DNA from: Oscillospiraceae bacterium
GTDB taxonomy: Bacteria; Bacillota; Clostridia; Oscillospirales; SIG530
Direction of reading: 5' to 3'
DNA length: 64,000 bases
Assembly (NCBI GenBank): GCA_015067075.1
Contig: SVND01000001.1
Span: 36,989 to 100,988 of the forward strand
In this document: positions 60,830 through 64,000 of the stretch, one piece after another
How positions within the stretch are numbered: the first letter of the stretch is position 1
Layout of the letters: the number at the start of each line of letters is the position of its first letter
Notes under the pieces: generated by a model
What the model was told of the DNA's origin: nothing
Databases searched by the model: none
Seen by the model: the letters and a program-made list of their open reading frames with translations, nothing else
Position numbers and translations under genes: made by a program

Positions 60830-62638
60830 TTATTTCTTATATATAAATTCAAACTCTTCATCTGCTAATCTGATTTTTGTGCCAAAGTAGATCCTCGTCT
60901 CTACGTTGCCGGGAATAAGCACATCATCCACATATGTATGATTCATCGAATTCAAGTCGATTATATAATAATTCCCATTACGTTCAAAAATATTAGCATG
61001 ATTTCTGCTGATTCTTGCGTTATCTCCTATAAATAAATCAACGTTCTCTTGCTGTTTTCCTAAGCTAACCATTGATTTTTTTATAGGCAAGCATTCTTTC
61101 GTTTTAACGCGGAACAGACAAGGACCTTTCCATTCATGTGTTGCCGCCTGAATGATGAATAACATCTTATCATTAAAATGCTTTTGTTGAAGCTCAATCG
61201 GCGGCGGACAACTATTAGGAGGATCTATCGGAATCGGCTCAATTCCGTCCTCTCCTTTCGTTTTTAAAGCGTATCTCCACTCTCTATCTACCCACTCAGA
61301 CGCTCTCGCATGCTTAGACCAGCAAAGGAATAAAACATCTCGACTTGCTATTTCGCTTTCCAACACCTCTGACCAAACTTGTCCGCTACGAAGATTTTCA
61401 ACATCAAGAAAAATATCCATATCCGGGCGCGCTTTTCTCATTCCCTGGATAATTGCCGCTACACGCTCCAGGTCTTGGCTTGCATAAGAGACAAAAGCCG
61501 AGACAATATCTGTTCTCGTAATGCTTATGTTTTTCTTAGGCTTCTTTTCGCAATCAAGTATCAGCTTCAATTTGGTGGCAATTACATCGTTTATATAAAT
61601 GGCTACGGATAGCAGGATCTGCTCCCCTTCAAAATCTTTCTGAGTCTTTGCGGCAAATTCAAAATTCAAATACTTACCGTTCCACTTTTGTTCCTGCTCT
61701 CCGTCTTCGATCATCACATCATTAGAAGTTAAAATCACTTTAATTAATGAATTTCTTACTACATCGTGATATCCGCTTTTTGCTTCTTTTGCATTTTCTC
61801 CGTGTGAGCGGATAATATTGTCTACCGCCTTTCTGAAAGACTCCTCATACATAACGATATTGATGGGTAAATACTTTCCCGCAACAACTTTATTAGGAGC
61901 GACTGCAGAAAATTGAACACTATCGATAGAAGGCGGCGGCGCCGCGATATCTTCTTTGTCCGCCTTCTTTTTACGGCCAAACAAACCTAAAAATCCTTTT
62001 TTCTCTTCTTTTTTTATAGTGTCTCTTTTAAGCTCCGCTCTGTTTTCAATTTCTGCTTGCACACTATAGGAATTCGAAGCCATTGAATATGCCATTTGAC
62101 ATGATTCAGGCGACGTTAATTGATACGATAGATCTCCGCGTGTTTGATTCGCTAAAGACAGCGCCTTTCCTTCTCGCATCATTTTATCCCAGCTTTGGAG
62201 TTTTTCTATCTCCTCCAAAATGTATTCTCTGCTAAATGCTCTTTTTATTTCTTCAAGTAAATATTTTTTTAAATATGGTGCTTCTCCTTTATTTTTTGAA
62301 AAGACATCCTCAAACTCTTGGAAAATCCGAAAATCAGGATTTTGCATCATCGATAGCTTAATAAGCATCTTTTCAGCAGTTTTGATCCTTTCTTCTTGCT
62401 CAACTTTGCTTTCTGTTACTGTTTTTTCTGTAAACAGCAGGCTTTTCATCTTTTCATATTGCTCTCGCAAGCATTTACCTACGATACCATCAGGAATCGT
62501 CACTCCGGCAAGCAGTATCCTTTCCAATATTTCTTTCAACGCGCCTTTGTCGATCGCATCACGGAAAAGATTTTCGAAATTATTTTCATTTATATCTTCT
62601 TTGTATTTTTCAATAAGTTCTTTTGCTATTGCTGTCAT
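60830..62638 (-). CDS. TIR-FHA signalling protein (602 residues)
   Basis: Helical N-terminal region (about 1-210) with a Lys-rich segment (EEKKGFLGLFGRKKK), then a beta-rich domain (about 240-365, VQFSAVAPNKVVAGKYLPIN to KLKLILDCE), a TIR domain (about 378-495: VSAFVSYASQDLERVAAII, DIFLDVENLRSGQVWSEVL, SEWVDREWRYAL with candidate catalytic Glu 453) and a C-terminal FHA domain (about 523-600: MVSLGKQQ, ARISRNHANIF, DLNSMNHTYVDD). FHA domains bind phosphothreonine, so control by a Ser/Thr kinase is suggested, though none is in the window. It follows the YgjV-like gene by 49 bases. It is cytoplasmic. NAD cleavage is a family-based inference. Confidence 0.86.
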   Translation of the reverse strand: MTAIAKELIEKYKEDINENNFENLFRDAIDKGALKEILERILLAGVTIPDGIVGKCLREQYEKMKSLLFTEKTVTESKVEQEERIKTAEKMLIKLSMMQNPDFRIFQEFEDVFSKNKGEAPYLKKYLLEEIKRAFSREYILEEIEKLQSWDKMMREGKALSLANQTRGDLSYQLTSPESCQMAYSMASNSYSVQAEIENRAELKRDTIKKEEKKGFLGLFGRKKKADKEDIAAPPPSIDSVQFSAVAPNKVVAGKYLPINIVMYEESFRKAVDNIIRSHGENAKEAKSGYHDVVRNSLIKVILTSNDVMIEDGEQEQKWNGKYLNFEFAAKTQKDFEGEQILLSVAIYINDVIATKLKLILDCEKKPKKNISITRTDIVSAFVSYASQDLERVAAIIQGMRKARPDMDIFLDVENLRSGQVWSEVLESEIASRDVLFLCWSKHARASEWVDREWRYALKTKGEDGIEPIPIDPPNSCPPPIELQQKHFNDKMLFIIQAATHEWKGPCLFRVKTKECLPIKKSMVSLGKQQENVDLFIGDNARISRNHANIFERNGNYYIIDLNSMNHTYVDDVLIPGNVETRIYFGTKIRLADEEFEFIYKK

Positions 62639-62687
62639 TACAATTCCTCACTTTTTATCGATCAAATTACAAATTACGACCTAATTT

Positions 62688-63230
62688 TTATTTGTCGCCG
62701 CTCCGCACCTTCTCCAGCCCATACTTTATAATCGCTACAACAGTGACTGCCAATTCGATTCCATAGGATATAGCCGAGGTGATTGGAGCTTTTATAAGCA
62801 AATTATACACAATTGCGCACGAGTGAGGTATCAACACCAGATATCTCATAACTTTTATATTGCGAATGGCAAAAGTAACCGCATACATACATGAAGCAAA
62901 TAAATACACAAAATCCCATACAGAGGCTTGTGACAGTACAACGTGATTTATTATAATATAGCTCAAGACCGTCGCCAAACACAGTCCTGCAATCACAAAG
63001 ACAGGAACTTTTTTGTCCTTCTTTTCATATATGTAGCAAAGCGAGCCGCGAGCAATACCTATTATCAAAGAAACCATAGTGAAATAGGATCCCATCAGCA
63101 AATAGGAAAGGGCTAAAAAAACATTGCCGATAAGCTGCAGCATCAAATAGTTTTTCTTATTATTAAAAAAATAGCTTAACGAATACAGGCAGAGCGCCAC
63201 CGCACTCATTACAAAAGATAACTCTTTCAT
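62688..63230 (-). CDS. YgjV-family inner membrane protein
   Basis: 180 residues, about six membrane helices (FVMSAVALCLYSLSYFF, LMLQLIGNVFLALSYLLMG, VFVIAGLCLATVLSYIII, DFVYLFASCMYAVTF and others) with very short loops, matching the YgjV family of unknown function. The ribosome binding site AGGAAAT is weak. From its own promoter it is transcribed together with the TIR-FHA gene. Whether it belongs to that system or is a bystander cannot be told. Confidence 0.8.
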   Translation of the reverse strand: MKELSFVMSAVALCLYSLSYFFNNKKNYLMLQLIGNVFLALSYLLMGSYFTMVSLIIGIARGSLCYIYEKKDKKVPVFVIAGLCLATVLSYIIINHVVLSQASVWDFVYLFASCMYAVTFAIRNIKVMRYLVLIPHSCAIVYNLLIKAPITSAISYGIELAVTVVAIIKYGLEKVRSGDK

Positions 63231-63262
63231 ATTTCCTAACCATAAATTTTATTGTCCGATTT

Positions 63263-63291
63263 ATTATACCACATAATATCATATATTTCAA
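63263..63291 (-). promoter_or_regulatory. Promoter of the YgjV-TIR-FHA operon
   Basis: Minus strand TTGAAA (63291-63286), 17-base spacer, TATAAT (63268-63263). Confidence 0.82.
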
Positions 63292-63326
63292 TATAAACAA
63301 AAACAGCTTCTCTTTCTAAAAAGCAC

Positions 63327-63349
63327 AAAAAGTCCTTGAAGATCAAGGA
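63327..63349 (-). terminator. Minus-strand terminator
   Basis: TCCTTGA, three-base loop, TCAAGGA, then C and TTTTT on the minus strand. It would end transcripts coming from the right. Confidence 0.65.
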
Positions 63350-63494
63350 GTTTGAGGTTTTAATAAAATATTTGCCGTTGCCAAATGTGAAATATTTTTT
63401 ATGGAAATCCTGAATGCGATTTTAAGTAAAAAGGTAAAAATTTCGCGCACTTACATGTACGGAATTTTTTGGCTCGTAGGACGGAATTACAACT

Positions 63495-63656
63495 CTCCGT
63501 TTGCGCGAAGCGCAACATCATTGGGCGGAAGCCTACATCATTTGCACGTAGTGCAACATCATTCATTTGTGCCGAAAAATGAGAAATGATGTTCTCGCTG
63601 CGCTCGAAATGATATTGACCTTCGGTCAAATGATGTTGTGCCTGCGGCACAAATGA
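63495..63656. repeat. Cluster of short palindromes separated by AACATCATT / AATGATGTT
   Basis: Units include GCGAAGCGC, GCACGTAGTGC, TCGCTGCGCTCG-like, TTGACCTTCGGTCAA and TTGTGCCTGCGGCACAA. The left units are followed by AACATCATT and the right ones linked by AATGATGTT, so the whole cluster is itself roughly an inverted repeat. This resembles REP/BIME-like elements. Confidence 0.7.
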
Positions 63657-63687
63657 AAAAGTCCAAGTCGAAAGACTTGGACTTTTT
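63656..63687. terminator. Bidirectional terminator with GAAA loop
   Basis: GTCCAAGTC, loop GAAA, GACTTGGAC, with AAAAA before and TTTTT after. Confidence 0.9.
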
Positions 63688-63714
63688 GGGTTGCCCCAAC
63701 AATTTCGAACCTTT

Positions 63715-64000
63715 TTAGTCAACGCTATTTATCGTAACGTCGCCTTCAACTTTATCACATTTCAGAGAATTGCAAATAACATTTCCCTTAATCCTTACAG
63801 CCTCAACATCTCCCTTTACTGTCACATCTCCTCCACAGTTAATATCACCCGAAAGATTTCCACCGCAAGTAATGGTGCCGCCTGTATTACAGCCTCCCGA
63901 AAAAGATCCTGCGACCGTGATGTCTCCACCACTATTGCAACCGCCCGACAAATGACCGCCAATAACGGTCTCTGTTCCCGAATTACATCCTCCGGAAACA
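63715..64000 (-). CDS. Beta-helix / bactofilin-like repeat protein, C-terminal part (cut by window edge)
   Basis: The last 95 residues of a gene entering from the right edge. The sequence consists of short Gly/Cys-rich repeats (SGGCNSGTETVIGGHL, SGGCNSGGDITVAGSF, SGGCNTGGTITCGGNL, SGDINCGGDVTVKGDV), each about 16 residues long. This is the pattern of a parallel beta-helix, as in polymer-forming bactofilins. The repeats carry regularly placed cysteines (SGGC), unusual for bactofilins, and could bind a metal. The in-frame TTG at 63951 is internal to a repeat, so it is not the start. N-terminal domains lie outside the window. Confidence 0.7.
   Translation of the reverse strand, partial: VSGGCNSGTETVIGGHLSGGCNSGGDITVAGSFSGGCNTGGTITCGGNLSGDINCGGDVTVKGDVEAVRIKGNVICNSLKCDKVEGDVTINSVD

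Larger units (their letters stand above)
63231..63714. other. 484-base intergenic region with hairpin repeats
   Basis: Contains the YgjV promoter (63263-63291), a minus-strand terminator (63327-63349), a series of short palindromes (63495-63656) and a strong bidirectional terminator (63656-63687). No gene is supported; a 107-codon minus-strand ORF through the repeats is a by-product of them. Confidence 0.7.

Noticed and set aside
63495..63656. CRISPR array
   Set aside because: Units are palindromes of different sequence and length with short constant linkers, not equal direct repeats with unique spacers.
63399..63722. 107-codon minus-strand frame in the palindrome cluster
   Set aside because: It is made of the repeat units and a terminator; no coding character.

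Overview
The window reads as chromosome of a strictly anaerobic, fermentative member of the Clostridia, most likely an uncultured gut- or rumen-type lineage. The evidence is a SCIFF peptide with its radical SAM maturase, three different [FeFe] hydrogenases, a SpoIIE-type phosphatase, strong AAGGAGG-type ribosome binding sites, near-consensus TTGACA-17-TATAAT promoters, and frequent TTG/GTG starts (gyrA, typA, a DMT permease, a hydrogenase). I cannot name a genus. No tRNA, rRNA, CRISPR array, transposase or integrase was found.

Layout. 1-10 kb: a minus-strand run (DUF2185-SUFU immunity-like fusion, parvulin lipoprotein, D-lyxose isomerase, start of a GH42-like glycosidase), then NhaC antiporter, a Gfo/Idh/MocA oxidoreductase and an ABC exporter on plus. 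9-23 kb: DMT permease and divergent AraC regulator, then a housekeeping block nfo-gyrA-tatD-metG (minus), a P-type ATPase, a second oxidoreductase and typA. 23-28 kb: a sensory hydrogenase operon (thioredoxin-like ferredoxin, hotdog thioesterase, PAS-containing group C hydrogenase HydS, SpoIIE/PP2C phosphatase, group B hydrogenase). 28-41.6 kb: NYN nuclease, surface protein, rsuA, hemW, metal exporter, M20 hydrolase, cyclophilin, wecB, DUF47-Pit phosphate uptake, then yajC-TIGR04086-SCIFF-maturase-proC-nth. 41.8-46.9 kb: an electron-bifurcating hydrogenase operon (HndA, HATPase protein, HndB, HndC, HndD).

47-64 kb is AT-richer and accessory. It holds five tandem lipoprotein genes that share an almost identical leader, then (minus strand) a block that I consider the most interesting part of the window. 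From one consensus promoter at about 59.48 kb run a three-helix membrane protein with tandem RCK/TrkA-like Rossmann domains and a C-terminal RyR-like domain, a 1124-residue ClpA/B-receiver-FtsH fusion protease, a second membrane RCK-RyR protein, a stand-alone RyR domain protein and a short TIR protein. Beyond nagB lies a TIR-FHA protein co-transcribed with a YgjV-like membrane protein. TIR domains can consume NAD, RyR domains are proposed nucleotide sensors, and RCK domains bind nucleotides. A coherent but untested reading is a membrane stress or conflict system in which TIR-made NAD derivatives gate RCK-RyR membrane proteins and an ATP-dependent protease acts as effector or reset device. The far end has hairpin-rich intergenic repeats and the 3' part of a beta-helix/bactofilin-like repeat gene.

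Functional themes: hydrogen and redox metabolism (three hydrogenases, no maturases in view), sugar handling (GH42, lyxose isomerase, NagB, two Gfo/Idh/MocA enzymes), surface lipoproteins, and nucleotide-centred conflict or signalling.
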